Assembly (NCBI GenBank): GCA_003331425.1
Contig: QOOS01000011.1
Location: 1 to 37,582, forward strand
Direction of reading: 5' to 3'
Length of the DNA: 37,582 nucleotides
Source of the DNA: Candidatus Nitrosopumilus sp.
GTDB taxonomy: Archaea; Thermoproteota; Nitrososphaeria; Nitrososphaerales; Nitrosopumilaceae
Below, piece after piece: positions 16,590 to 25,258 of the stretch. Both the position numbers and the translations under genes were made by a program. The stretch's first letter is position 1. Every line of letters starts with the position of its first letter. The notes under the pieces are model-generated. The model searched no databases. It worked only from the letters and a program-made list of their open reading frames with translations, and was not told the origin of the DNA.

Positions 16590-17599
16590 GCTTTAGCAAC
16601 TTTTAGCAAATCTGCAATTCTGATATCCATTCCAAATCTGTCTTCGTTCTTTTTCATGTAACGGAAGATTGCTAAAAAGTCAGGCAATGCTTTCAAAAAG
16701 TTAAAGTCTTTGTGAATTTTTGCTCTAACAAAATTGAAAACTTTGGCATATACTTTGTAATGTTTTTCAACTGCTTTTTCATATGCTGCAAAGTCATGCA
16801 TATTTTCTACAAAGATATCTACACATTGCATTGATGGGATAATTCCTTCCCCAAGTAGAGCATAAACTGTACCAATTGATTCACCAACACCTACAACTTT
16901 TCCAGAGTAGTATGGTTTGCATCTATCTGGTGTTGCAAGTCTAATTGGACGACCTTTAGTTTTTACAACTTTACCTCCGTGTTTTTTTAGAAATGCATCT
17001 GTTGCTTTAATGTGATTTTTGTTATAATCTCCTGCACCAATGTGTGCCCATTTTTCACCTAGTGGGAAATACCAAAAGTATCCAGACATTCCTGGAAATG
17101 GTTCAATGTAAAAGTCGTCATATGGAACTCCGTTTTCATATTCTACTTTGTATTCATAAGTTGGTAAAAAGAAATCTTCTTTCATCTTTGGCAGGTATAC
17201 TCTGTGGAATCCGGTACAATCAACTATCATATCATATTCTTTTTCAAGTTCTTCTTTTTTTGGTGGGTTGCCGTAAATTATTTTTGAATCTTTCATGAAG
17301 TCTTTGATTAAAGCTAATTTGTCATATGTACACATTCCATGTAATCCGATATCAAATTTTACATTGTCATTCATTTTTACATGCATACTTTTTCCGTCAT
17401 GAATCAAAAAGTCATCAAAATTTCTGCCAGTCTTTTTACAAAATTCTTGTAGTACTGGTTTGATTGTTCCCCATGCACAAATTGAATCATGTGCTTCTTC
17501 TGATCTTAATTCATATCCTGTAACTTCATGTTCTGTGTCTTTTAGTCTGGCCATTAGATATGATCCAGCTACACCCATTCCCATTACTGCTATTTTCAA
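16586..17599 (-). CDS. FAD-dependent oxidoreductase, geranylgeranyl-reductase-like
   Basis: Flavoprotein of 337 residues starting MKIAVMGMGVAGSYLMARL, a Rossmann GxGxxG for FAD. It has GYFWYFPLGEKWAHIGAG, like the aromatic and FP motif of geranylgeranyl reductases, and VGVGESIGTVYALLGEGIIPSM, matching the second FAD motif (GD.AG...P..GEGI). Such enzymes saturate the isoprenoid chains of archaeal lipids or menaquinone. The exact substrate cannot be read from sequence. The start is TTG at 17599, about 29 bp downstream of a minus-strand TATA box (17624-17632). Confidence 0.8.
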   Translation of the reverse strand: MKIAVMGMGVAGSYLMARLKDTEHEVTGYELRSEEAHDSICAWGTIKPVLQEFCKKTGRNFDDFLIHDGKSMHVKMNDNVKFDIGLHGMCTYDKLALIKDFMKDSKIIYGNPPKKEELEKEYDMIVDCTGFHRVYLPKMKEDFFLPTYEYKVEYENGVPYDDFYIEPFPGMSGYFWYFPLGEKWAHIGAGDYNKNHIKATDAFLKKHGGKVVKTKGRPIRLATPDRCKPYYSGKVVGVGESIGTVYALLGEGIIPSMQCVDIFVENMHDFAAYEKAVEKHYKVYAKVFNFVRAKIHKDFNFLKALPDFLAIFRYMKKNEDRFGMDIRIADLLKVAKA

Positions 17600-17623
17600 G
17601 ATACTTTTGCACCCTCTACCTCT

Positions 17624-17632
17624 AATAAATAG
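17624..17632 (-). promoter_or_regulatory. TATA box for the flavoprotein gene
   Basis: Reads CTATTTATT on the minus strand, centred about 29 bp before the TTG start at 17599. Confidence 0.45.
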
Positions 17633-17656
17633 ACTATCTGAATTCTAAATCTGTGG

Positions 17657-17686
17657 CACTAGTTTGATCGAATTTTAGCACTAGTA
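17657..17686. repeat. Direct repeat GCACTAGT, 22 bp apart
   Basis: GCACTAGT occurs at 17657-17664 and 17679-17686, two helical turns apart, each with a palindromic ACTAGT core. They lie between the flavoprotein promoter and the promoter of the candidate RNA at 17731, so they could be an operator serving either side (inference). Confidence 0.4.
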
Positions 17687-17702
17687 GAAATTATGAGCGC
17701 TG

Positions 17703-17709
17703 GTTATAT
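17703..17709 (+). promoter_or_regulatory. TATA box for candidate RNA gene
   Basis: TTATATA within GGTTATATACC. Transcription would start near 17731, just before the repeated hairpins. The next plus-strand gene has its own TATA-like box at 17899-17906, so this promoter probably serves a separate RNA. Confidence 0.5.
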
Positions 17710-17730
17710 ACCAAAATTGACTTAAGATAA

Positions 17731-17885
17731 TTACAAGAACAAGTCTGTCATCTACAAACAATCGTTTGGGATCTTAAGACGAACACTGTCATCAGAAAAG
17801 GGACACTTTCTGATCTTAAGTGGCATGGGCTCTCATCGTACACCTCGCGGTAACGATCTTAAGCCCAAAAACTTCTTTTTTTAAA
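17731..17885 (+). ncRNA. Candidate structured RNA with three tandem hairpin modules
   Basis: This fills most of the 328-bp gap at 17600-17927, which has no protein gene. Three modules share the plan CTSTCATC, variable stem-loop, GATCTTAAG: 17745-17778, 17786-17820 and 17830-17863. The inner arms differ in sequence but still pair. In module 1, CAAAC pairs with GTTTG. In module 2, ATCAGAAA (17791-17798) pairs perfectly with TTTCTGAT (17807-17814). In module 3, ATCGT pairs with ACGAT, with ACC pairing GGT inside. A reverse-complement copy, CTTAAGAT, is at 17721-17728. A TATA box precedes the modules and a T-run (17874-17881) follows. No known family was recognised. The modules could instead be DNA sites for a regulator. 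Confidence 0.5.
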
Positions 17886-17890
17886 TTTTG
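17871..17890 (+). terminator. T-rich probable terminator of candidate RNA
   Basis: The stretch ACTTCTTTTTTTAAATTTTG directly follows the last hairpin module. Archaeal RNA polymerase often stops on such U-runs. Confidence 0.4.
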
Positions 17891-17927
17891 AAAAAGGGAT
17901 AATATCTATGAGTAATAGCCATACATT

Positions 17928-18356
17928 ATGAAAACAATCGCTGTAGTTGCAATTGTAGTTGTAGTTGGTGTGTTTATTGGAATAATAGCTACTGCTGATT
18001 ATGGTGATTTTGTCAAAGAGCGGGAGTTGAGAAATCTTGAATTATCATATTATGAATTACAACAAAAAACTCAGCAATGTGAAGAACTGTCTGGTTATTC
18101 TCAAGACACATGTAAAGAAGAATTAAAAAGATTTGAAGCATCTCATGAAAAAATGATTCAAAGATATGAAGGATTTACAGGTCTTGAAGTTTATCACATG
18201 GCAAAGGATGGAAAAAATTCTCTACTTCAAAGCAATGAGTTTTGGGATACATATGAAGAACAACTTCAGAATTGTCGTGAAACTTGGATTGGTAATGAGG
18301 AGCAACTCAATTCATGTATACAACAAGTTCATGTTGATTTAGATATAGAAAATTAA
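17928..18356 (+). CDS. Membrane-anchored helical protein, unknown function
   Basis: Not recognised. The 142 residues start with a single membrane helix or uncleaved signal (residues 3-23, IAVVAIVVVVGVFIGIIATA). A Glu/Gln-rich, probably helical extracytoplasmic domain follows. Two cysteine pairs, QQCEELSGYSQDTCKEE and NCRETWIGNEEQLNSC, are spaced as in helical-hairpin disulfides (CX10C and CX13C). The ATG is about 26 bp after a TATA-like ATAATATC at 17899-17906, so the mRNA is probably leaderless and the RNA element upstream is not its leader. Confidence 0.75.
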   Translation: MKTIAVVAIVVVVGVFIGIIATADYGDFVKERELRNLELSYYELQQKTQQCEELSGYSQDTCKEELKRFEASHEKMIQRYEGFTGLEVYHMAKDGKNSLLQSNEFWDTYEEQLQNCRETWIGNEEQLNSCIQQVHVDLDIEN

Positions 18357-18371
18357 TTTTGTAATTAGTAT

Positions 18372-18722
18372 TTATTCTTCAGGTGTTTTGGGTGTTTTTT
18401 TCCAGACTTGTATTTGACCACCATATACTTCGTCATCGTATACAAATGCTGCAATTTGTGCATAGTAGCCCTCACGACCTGTTTTGAAAACTTTTGGAGG
18501 TAATGGAATTTCTACCTCTTTTCCATCTGGCATTTTGAGAGTTGCTATTGCAATTTTAGACTTTTTTGGTTCACTTTCACTCATATTTTGTTCCTGATTA
18601 TGCTCATTATTATCTATTTTCAAATCTTCATTTATTGATTTTTCATTATTTACATCATCAATTTTATTTTGAGTATCATTCATTAATTTTTTAAAATAAT
18701 CTTTTGCTTCTTTTTCACTCAT
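18372..18722 (-). CDS. Small cytosolic protein with disordered N-terminus, unknown
   Basis: Function not recognised. The 116 residues have a charged, Asn/Glu/Lys-rich first half (about residues 1-55) that looks disordered. A compact second half follows, KIAIATLKMPDGKEVEIPLPP...FKTGREGYYAQIAAFVYDDEVYGGQIQVW, with alternating hydrophobic residues typical of a small beta domain. An internal ATG at MSESEPKKSK could give the second half alone. The ATG start at 18722 has a weak TATA-like element about 26 bp upstream. Confidence 0.7.
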   Translation of the reverse strand: MSEKEAKDYFKKLMNDTQNKIDDVNNEKSINEDLKIDNNEHNQEQNMSESEPKKSKIAIATLKMPDGKEVEIPLPPKVFKTGREGYYAQIAAFVYDDEVYGGQIQVWKKTPKTPEE

Positions 18723-18779
18723 ACACTATGGAAAATTTCCTTATCTTAATAGATTTTAAGAATAATTATTTTAATTCCT

Positions 18780-18938
18780 TATTGTCCTGAAATTAAATCC
18801 CACACAAATCCAATTATTTCTTTAATCATATGGTGTATTTATCAAAAAGTAGTTAATTTCGTGGGTAAATTACGCATGACCTAGATCGAACCTGATTTTG
18901 ACACATCTAGTTAACTCTAAATTTTACAATCAGTACTG
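18780..18938. other. Intergenic stretch with two weak inverted repeats
   Basis: No gene is seen here. TAATTT (18854-18859) pairs with AAATTA (18867-18872), and CTAGAT (18881-18886) pairs with ATCTAG (18905-18910). A TATA-like GTATTTAT is at about 18835-18842. The segment may be the leader or promoter region of the small reading frame at 18939. Confidence 0.3.
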
Positions 18939-19061
18939 TTGCGAGGGATTTGTAAGATTTGTAGAGGATTTACCATACTACAACTAGCTAAAGTGAGTAT
19001 TCCTTATGATTTAGAAATTAAGTATGCTTATGTTTGCTCGACTTGTAAAAATCGCTATTAA
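18939..19061 (+). CDS. Possible 40-residue zinc-ribbon peptide
   Basis: Short open frame starting TTG, reading LRGICKICRGF in its first part and YVCSTCKNRY at its end. Two CxxC pairs are separated by about 25 residues, the spacing of a small zinc ribbon or knuckle. The frame is closed upstream by TAA at 18918-18920. Its stop (19059-19061) directly abuts the leuS stop (19062-19064), the same arrangement as several convergent gene pairs in this window. No SD is seen and the TTG start is a guess; a GTG further in would give only 22 residues with one CxxC. No family was recognised. Confidence 0.45.
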   Translation: MRGICKICRGFTILQLAKVSIPYDLEIKYAYVCSTCKNRY

Positions 19062-21932
19062 TTATTCAATTAAGATTGCTGGTTTGAATGGTCTTGCGTG
19101 TCTAGCTTTTCCTTTTGGATCATAGATATCCTCATCAGTTGCTCCAAACACTTCAATGTCTACTCCAAATTCTTTTTTACCAATACTTGATAGTTCTGTA
19201 GATAAGAATTGTTTTTCATCAAATTCTTCTGATTCTAATTTTGTTGATTTAATTTCTTCAGACTCTGAATGCAAGTCTTTGATTACCTTTTGGATAAAGT
19301 CTGGCATCTTTTTAGCATCTGTAGTTTGAGGATCTGCAATCAACTCTTTCATTACTACACCCATATTGTTTTGACCTCCTACCATAATTCCTAAAATTTT
19401 TCTATACACTTTAGATTTGAATTCATCAGAGTTTACATAAATTACAATTTTTTGTGGAGTAATTTTTGTAACTTTTAGGATATTTGCAATATCATCAATT
19501 GTTGATTTTAGTAATTCTTCTGATTGAATTGATGTAGCATCCACATTTTCTTTTGAAAACTCAGGCCATGCTGATTTTGATGCAAGTTCTGTATATCCTA
19601 ATTTTTCCCACATCTCTTCAGCTACATGTGGTGCAAATGGAGACAACATTGCAACTCTTGCTGAATTTATTTTGTGTAATATTCCTGAAACATTGTCTCT
19701 TCCTTTAGCCTCAACTCTCTTTGAATACCAACTCAAATCAGATTCAAATGAAAATAGTATGTCATGGAGTCCTTCTCGTAGCCTCATTTTCTCTACAGCT
19801 TCTGTAACTTGGGCAATCATGCCTTGAGTTTTTGATAAAATCCATCTATCTTCAGCCTCCAAATTACCTACATCTGATGCTTTGAGGCTGCTGCACTCCT
19901 CTAGTAGAGATTCTAGCTTGCTTTGAATTCCTGTTACACTGTCCATATTGAAATCAGCATCTTGAAGTAGTTCTGCTGATGAGATAATTGCTAATCTAAT
20001 TGGGTCTGCTCCGTGGTCTTTGATTGCAGTTCGTAGTGGAATAATATTTCCCATACTCTTACTCATTTTTGCACCATCCATCATTACTGAACCATTGACA
20101 ACAATTTCTTGTGGCCACAATTTTTTCTCAAATATTGCAACATGGTTTAAGACAAAAAATGACAAGTGATTTTGTACAAGGTCTCTTCCTGAATGTCTAG
20201 AGTCAACTGGATAAAAGTATTGGAATTCTTTTTTGACCATACTAATTACATCTTCAGATAATTTTGATGTACTAACAGCTAATGACATGTCTCCTTTATC
20301 TAGTAAAATAAAATCAAAGAATTCTCTTGTAAGATTTTCAGGTTTTAGCGTTCCATCATTTACAAATCTTGACATGGTGTAGTATGCCATGTAAATTACA
20401 CTATCAGACAAACTCTCAACAATCCAATCTTTATCCCATGGTAGATTAGTTCCCAATCCTTGTTGTCTTGCACATGCTCTTTCGTGTAACCAATCAATTA
20501 CTTCTTTGAATTCTGTTGTAATTTTATTTGGTAAAATATTCATCTCATCAAAACAATTTCTTGCAGTTTCTTTCCATTCTTCATCTCCATAATTCAAAAA
20601 CCATTGATTGTTCAATACTTTAACAACACATTCTGTTCCACAACGACATTTTACAGGAGCATTTTCTAGTACTGGGAATTTTTCTAGATGTTTATTTTCC
20701 ATTAACCAGTCTCTGACTTTGTTTCGTCCAAACTGAACTTTCTCATTTTGGAAATCTCCACATTTGTCATTTAGTTTTCCATCTGTGAATTCTTTGAGGT
20801 ATAACTCATTTGTTGCCTCTTCTAATTTTTGATCAGATTGGTCTGATACTCCCATCTTCTCACAAATCTCTTTTGCAGGAATCTCTCCATATCCTTCCGT
20901 GGAAATTATTGGAATAGGCTCAATTTTTGAGGCTAATTCATGATTTTTAGCCTTGAGGTCCATTAATGCCTGGTAATCTTTTGGTGCGTGGGCTGGAACT
21001 GACATGACTAGACCTGTTCCAATTGCAGGCTCTACAAATTCTGCTTCTAAAATTGGAATCTCTTGATTGTTGTGTAATGCTGTAGCTGATTTTCCAATAA
21101 TTTCAGTTCCTGCAATATCTCCTTCAATTGTAATTTCTTTTCCAAAGAATTCTATTTTCTTTGCACATTCTTCAGAAACAATCCATTTTTCATCGTCAGC
21201 TTTGATTTTTTTATAAATAGTATTTGGATTAACCCAGAGGTTAGTGATTCCAAAAATTGTTTCAGGACGAAGTGTTGTTACTGGAAATATGTATTCACCA
21301 AACTTGAATTTGACTAGATGGTTTTTATCATCAATTTTTGGTTCAACATCTCCCATTGTATCGTGTTGTGATACAGGGTTTTGATCACGTGGACACCATC
21401 CCACTGGATGTGAACCTTGAATGATTTTGCCATTTTCTTTTAGTGTTGTAATCTGCCATTCAATGAATTTCTGATAACCTGGAACAATAGTAGTAAATTC
21501 TCTTCTCCAATCAATGGAATAACCCATCTCAATCATTCCAGCTTTAATTTCTTCATGGAAATAATCTGCAATCTTTATTGGTTCAACAAATGTTTTGATA
21601 TCTTCTTCAGGAACATGGTAGATGTTTCGTAATCCGTCAAGAATTTCTTTTTCTTGAGATTGGATTCTTTTTGCCATTCCCAAAACAGGTGTGCCAGTAT
21701 AATGAAATCCCATTGGGAACAATACATTGAATCCTTGCATTCGATAAAATCTTGCATGAACATCAGCTAATGTGTAAGTTCTTCCATGTCCAATGTGTTG
21801 TGGTGAGTTTGGATATGGATATGCAACTGTTATGAATTTTTTTGGTTTTTCATTTGGATTTGTTTCAAAGTCTTTTGACTCATCCCATTTGGCTCTCCAT
21901 TTAGTTTCAATTTGGTTCCAGTTAATTTCCAT
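19062..21932 (-). CDS. leuS: Leucyl-tRNA synthetase, archaeal type
   Basis: Class I synthetase that charges tRNA-Leu (956 residues). It has the ATP-site motif PQHIGHGRTY (HIGH-type, residues 44-53) and KMSKSMGN near residue 622. The connective editing domain includes VTTLRPETIFG. The C-terminal archaeal extension ends in GKARHARPFKPAILIE. The ATG at 21932 is 7 nt after the alaS stop, so the two synthetases are cotranscribed. Confidence 0.97.
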   Translation of the reverse strand: MEINWNQIETKWRAKWDESKDFETNPNEKPKKFITVAYPYPNSPQHIGHGRTYTLADVHARFYRMQGFNVLFPMGFHYTGTPVLGMAKRIQSQEKEILDGLRNIYHVPEEDIKTFVEPIKIADYFHEEIKAGMIEMGYSIDWRREFTTIVPGYQKFIEWQITTLKENGKIIQGSHPVGWCPRDQNPVSQHDTMGDVEPKIDDKNHLVKFKFGEYIFPVTTLRPETIFGITNLWVNPNTIYKKIKADDEKWIVSEECAKKIEFFGKEITIEGDIAGTEIIGKSATALHNNQEIPILEAEFVEPAIGTGLVMSVPAHAPKDYQALMDLKAKNHELASKIEPIPIISTEGYGEIPAKEICEKMGVSDQSDQKLEEATNELYLKEFTDGKLNDKCGDFQNEKVQFGRNKVRDWLMENKHLEKFPVLENAPVKCRCGTECVVKVLNNQWFLNYGDEEWKETARNCFDEMNILPNKITTEFKEVIDWLHERACARQQGLGTNLPWDKDWIVESLSDSVIYMAYYTMSRFVNDGTLKPENLTREFFDFILLDKGDMSLAVSTSKLSEDVISMVKKEFQYFYPVDSRHSGRDLVQNHLSFFVLNHVAIFEKKLWPQEIVVNGSVMMDGAKMSKSMGNIIPLRTAIKDHGADPIRLAIISSAELLQDADFNMDSVTGIQSKLESLLEECSSLKASDVGNLEAEDRWILSKTQGMIAQVTEAVEKMRLREGLHDILFSFESDLSWYSKRVEAKGRDNVSGILHKINSARVAMLSPFAPHVAEEMWEKLGYTELASKSAWPEFSKENVDATSIQSEELLKSTIDDIANILKVTKITPQKIVIYVNSDEFKSKVYRKILGIMVGGQNNMGVVMKELIADPQTTDAKKMPDFIQKVIKDLHSESEEIKSTKLESEEFDEKQFLSTELSSIGKKEFGVDIEVFGATDEDIYDPKGKARHARPFKPAILIE

Positions 21933-21939
21933 CTTACAT

Positions 21940-24609
21940 TTATCCTAAAATCATTGATTTTGCTTTTTGTATTGCCTCGTCTTTTTTAGATGTGTCTTTA
22001 CCTCCACCTTGAGCAAATTTAGCATCACCACCACCTGAACCTCCTAAAATTGAGGCTATTTCTTTGGCAATTTCACCTGCATTTACGCCTGATTTCTCAC
22101 CTGCAAATATCATTACTCGTATAGTTGGACCAGCCTCAAAAATTCCACAAAATGCTGCAGTATCGTCTTTAGCAACTAGCTTCTTTCCAAAGTTTTGATT
22201 GAAATAATCATCATAATTTTCACTTGATGTAAAGCAAAGTTTTCCTTTGTTGTTAATTTCTTCAGATTCTAATGATTCTCCAGCTAGAATTTTTTCAATA
22301 AATACTGGAATTTTCTCTCTTGCCTTGTCTTTGTTTTCTTCTCTTTGTTTTTCTAATTGTTGTTTTGCAATTGCTTGTTGTTCTTTTTTCTTTGACTCTT
22401 CTTCTTGCTCTTTGACATATTCAAATGCATTTGGTCCTGATACAAACTCTAAACGAACAACCCCGTCTTGAATTCTTTTTGTCTTTGTAATTTTGATTAA
22501 TTCAATATCTCCAGTTTTCTTTACATGGGTTCCACCACAAGCTTCAATGTCTTTATCTTCAATTGATACAATTCTTACAGATTTTACTGGAACTACTCCA
22601 CCTTGATAAATTCTAAATCCGTATTGTTGTTCTGCAGTACCTCTATCAAAGTATTCAATTTTTACAGGATAGTTGTCTTTGATCATTTTATTTGCTGCAT
22701 CTTCGATTTGTTTTACTTGTTCATCATTTAGTGATGAATGATGTGTTATGTCTAATCTTGCATGATCATCATCTTTGAATGCAGAGTGTTGCCAAACCCA
22801 TGAACCTAATACACTTCGAGCTGATGTATTGATAATGTGAGTACTGGTATGATTTTTTGTAATGTTTGAACGTCTTGTTGCATCTACTTTACACTGAACT
22901 GTATCTCCTTCATTTGGAGTTCCACCTTTTAATTTATGAACAATAATGTCTGCATGTTTATCCACATCAACTACTTCAAATCCTGCAATACTTCCGTGGT
23001 CTGGTTCCTGACCTCCACCTCTGGCATAAAATGATGTTTTATCTAATACCACTTGATCATCAAATACTTTGATTACTTTAGCCTCAAATTCCATGGGGTC
23101 ATCTTTGTAAAATAAAGTCTCAGTTTCTGGAAGTTTCTCTAATGGTAATTCTGTAATTGCTTTTTTCTTTTCTGATTGGTGCAAATCTGATAATTTTGAA
23201 TAAAATGATGATGGGACTTCTGCAATTGCATCCACTTCTTTTAGATATTCTGGAGTAATTCCATCTGATTCGTAAAATGTAATGAGTTCATCAACTGTTG
23301 GAGTACCTTTTTCACGAATTTTCTCTGCTTTTTTCTTCATGTGTACCTTTGATTCTTCATATCTGGCAGATTCTATCTTGAGAATTTGTTTTACATCTTC
23401 TCTCTTCTCATTTAGTTCAGGATAGGTGTCTTTTAGATAATCAATGTGTGTATCAATCAAGTCATCGATGTCTAGTTTAAGATTTAGTTTACTTACTGTT
23501 GCATTAATTCTTCGCAACATCATTCTGAGATTATATCCTCCGCCAACATTACTTGGAAGTGCACCATCTGTAATTGCAAAAATCAATGTACGTAAATGGT
23601 CGGCAATTAGATACATTCCCTCCATTGGAGTGATCATTTTTGTTAATTGTGAATCTGTAATTCCTGCATTTTTAATTGCAAGTCGTCTTACTTCATTAAG
23701 GTCATCATAGTTATCAATCTCTTTTGCAATTTCTGTAAAGTACTTTCGTAGAATTTCTGAATCTGAATCTATTCCAATTTTATTAAATAATTTCTCATTA
23801 ATTGGTCCAAAACAACAATCGTAGGCTGTAGGTGTACCCATTGTAATCCATGCAAATCTCTCTAGCCCTGCACCCATATCAATTACCCTCTGGTCTAATG
23901 TTGTATGCTGTCCTAGTTCTCCTTGGAACTCTGTAAATACTGCATTTCCTAATTCTAATCCTCTAACAAAATATTCTAGTGATGGACCAAACGAACCACC
24001 ACCTGCCCAAACATCTTCTACAAAAACTACTTCCTCTTTTTTAATTCCAAATTGATCAGTTAGTAATCTGTAATCCAAATCAACACATTCATCTTTCCAA
24101 TATCCTTGATTATTTGGAACACTGTGCTGTCCAATCATACAAAAGCTTGAAAAGTGTCTTCCAGTTACTCCTACATTTTCCAAATCTTTGAATCTCAGAC
24201 ATGTTTGTGGAACAACTAGTGGATTTGCAGGAAATTCAAAAACAACTTTTGAACCCATTATTCTTTGAAAATCTACAATTGATGCAATTGTAAAGTACAA
24301 GTCATCACGCCATCGACATACAACTGGATATCTACTAACTGAAGTATGATTATTTTTTACAAAAAATTCTTCAACTTGTTTCCAAGCTTGTGTATAATCA
24401 AATCTTTTTGTTGTTGGTGGTTCTCCAATGAATGAATACGTATCAGTACCATCATCTGGACAAAGTGTTCTATCTGCATCCAAAGTCCAAAAGAATCTGC
24501 CACATTTGGAACATGATTTTCTGACAAATCCTTGCTCTTGAAATAATTTGACATTGTAGTATTTTTCAGGATCTGAAGAGAATTCTTTTAAAATCTGATT
24601 TTTGTCCAA
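21940..24609 (-). CDS. alaS: Alanyl-tRNA synthetase, archaeal type
   Basis: Class II synthetase (889 residues) with the archaeal N-terminal zinc-like segment CSKCGRFFWTLDADRTLC. The aminoacylation core includes CRWRDDLYFTIASIVDFQ and GAGLERFAWI. The editing domain has zinc ligands in NHTSTHIIN and ACGGTHV. The C-terminal domain carries the glycine-rich GGSGGGDAKFAQGGG. The TTG start at 24609 is supported by a minus-strand TATA-like CTTAATATC about 26 bp upstream; no in-frame ATG was found upstream. Confidence 0.97.
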   Translation of the reverse strand: MDKNQILKEFSSDPEKYYNVKLFQEQGFVRKSCSKCGRFFWTLDADRTLCPDDGTDTYSFIGEPPTTKRFDYTQAWKQVEEFFVKNNHTSVSRYPVVCRWRDDLYFTIASIVDFQRIMGSKVVFEFPANPLVVPQTCLRFKDLENVGVTGRHFSSFCMIGQHSVPNNQGYWKDECVDLDYRLLTDQFGIKKEEVVFVEDVWAGGGSFGPSLEYFVRGLELGNAVFTEFQGELGQHTTLDQRVIDMGAGLERFAWITMGTPTAYDCCFGPINEKLFNKIGIDSDSEILRKYFTEIAKEIDNYDDLNEVRRLAIKNAGITDSQLTKMITPMEGMYLIADHLRTLIFAITDGALPSNVGGGYNLRMMLRRINATVSKLNLKLDIDDLIDTHIDYLKDTYPELNEKREDVKQILKIESARYEESKVHMKKKAEKIREKGTPTVDELITFYESDGITPEYLKEVDAIAEVPSSFYSKLSDLHQSEKKKAITELPLEKLPETETLFYKDDPMEFEAKVIKVFDDQVVLDKTSFYARGGGQEPDHGSIAGFEVVDVDKHADIIVHKLKGGTPNEGDTVQCKVDATRRSNITKNHTSTHIINTSARSVLGSWVWQHSAFKDDDHARLDITHHSSLNDEQVKQIEDAANKMIKDNYPVKIEYFDRGTAEQQYGFRIYQGGVVPVKSVRIVSIEDKDIEACGGTHVKKTGDIELIKITKTKRIQDGVVRLEFVSGPNAFEYVKEQEEESKKKEQQAIAKQQLEKQREENKDKAREKIPVFIEKILAGESLESEEINNKGKLCFTSSENYDDYFNQNFGKKLVAKDDTAAFCGIFEAGPTIRVMIFAGEKSGVNAGEIAKEIASILGGSGGGDAKFAQGGGKDTSKKDEAIQKAKSMILG

Positions 24610-24688
24610 CGATGAGCATGCCTCTTTCCGATATTAAGTATTATTGATTAATGATTACATTAAATACAATCAATCTTTTATCCTAATC

Positions 24689-25198
24689 ATGTTTGGAAGC
24701 AAACCTAAACTCAAAGAAGGTACGCATATTTTCTCAGTTAAAAAAAATGGTGATTTTAATGACTTTATTTTTGCTGTAGTTAGTGGTGTAGATGGCCAAA
24801 AAGTAGGAGTTAATGGTGTAATTGTAAATCCAATCGGTCTCAAAAATAAGATTAAACAAGGTAAAACTGGCGACAGATCCGAAGAAATTCTCAATCATCC
24901 AACTCCTGACAATGTTGTTTTGGCATTGGTGTATAGAGTTGAATCTGAAAATTATGCTGATGTTTTAGATCTTGATGTTGATAAATGTGATATTCTTCCT
25001 CCAAAAATTTATGCAGTTTTAGATGGTTGGATTCGTGAATCAATTCCTGAATTCATTAACACTGTTTTGTCTTTGGCTCCAGGTACTGAAAGAGATGAAG
25101 CAAAAAGAGTTTTGAGAAATAGGATGGATACTTTAACCGATCCAAATTTGAAGAGAACTTTATACGCTGTTTGTAGAAGTTTGAAAATTCTCAATTAG
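24689..25198 (+). CDS. Conserved-looking cytosolic protein, unknown function
   Basis: Not recognised. From the ATG at 24689 it is 169 residues, MFGSKPKLKEGTHIFSVKK. The N-terminal half is beta-rich (FIFAVVSGVDGQKVGVNGVIV). The C-terminal half is helical and basic (PEFINTVLSLAPGTERDEAKRVLRNRMDTLTDPNLKRTLYAVCRSL). I prefer this start over the upstream in-frame start at 24644 because of the TATA-like ATTAAATAC about 26 bp before it. It is divergent from alaS. Confidence 0.7.
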   Translation: MFGSKPKLKEGTHIFSVKKNGDFNDFIFAVVSGVDGQKVGVNGVIVNPIGLKNKIKQGKTGDRSEEILNHPTPDNVVLALVYRVESENYADVLDLDVDKCDILPPKIYAVLDGWIRESIPEFINTVLSLAPGTERDEAKRVLRNRMDTLTDPNLKRTLYAVCRSLKILN

Positions 25199-25224
25199 AT
25201 TTTTTCAGGCGTCACTTCGCCATA

Positions 25225-25234
25225 GTTTTATATT
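25225..25234 (+). promoter_or_regulatory. TATA box for ribosomal P1 gene
   Basis: GTTTTATATT is centred about 29 bp before the ATG at 25259. The upstream ATG at 25235 directly abuts this box and would lie outside the transcript. Confidence 0.6.
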
Positions 25235-25258
25235 ATGCCCCAAGAGATTCATGGTACA

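Noticed and set aside
17745-17863. CRISPR-like array
   Set aside because: The shared parts are only 8-9 bp, the variable parts are self-complementary, there are just three units, and no cas genes are nearby.
25235-25258. Upstream ATG of the P1 gene
   Set aside because: It directly abuts the TATA box and adds residues not seen in archaeal P1 proteins.
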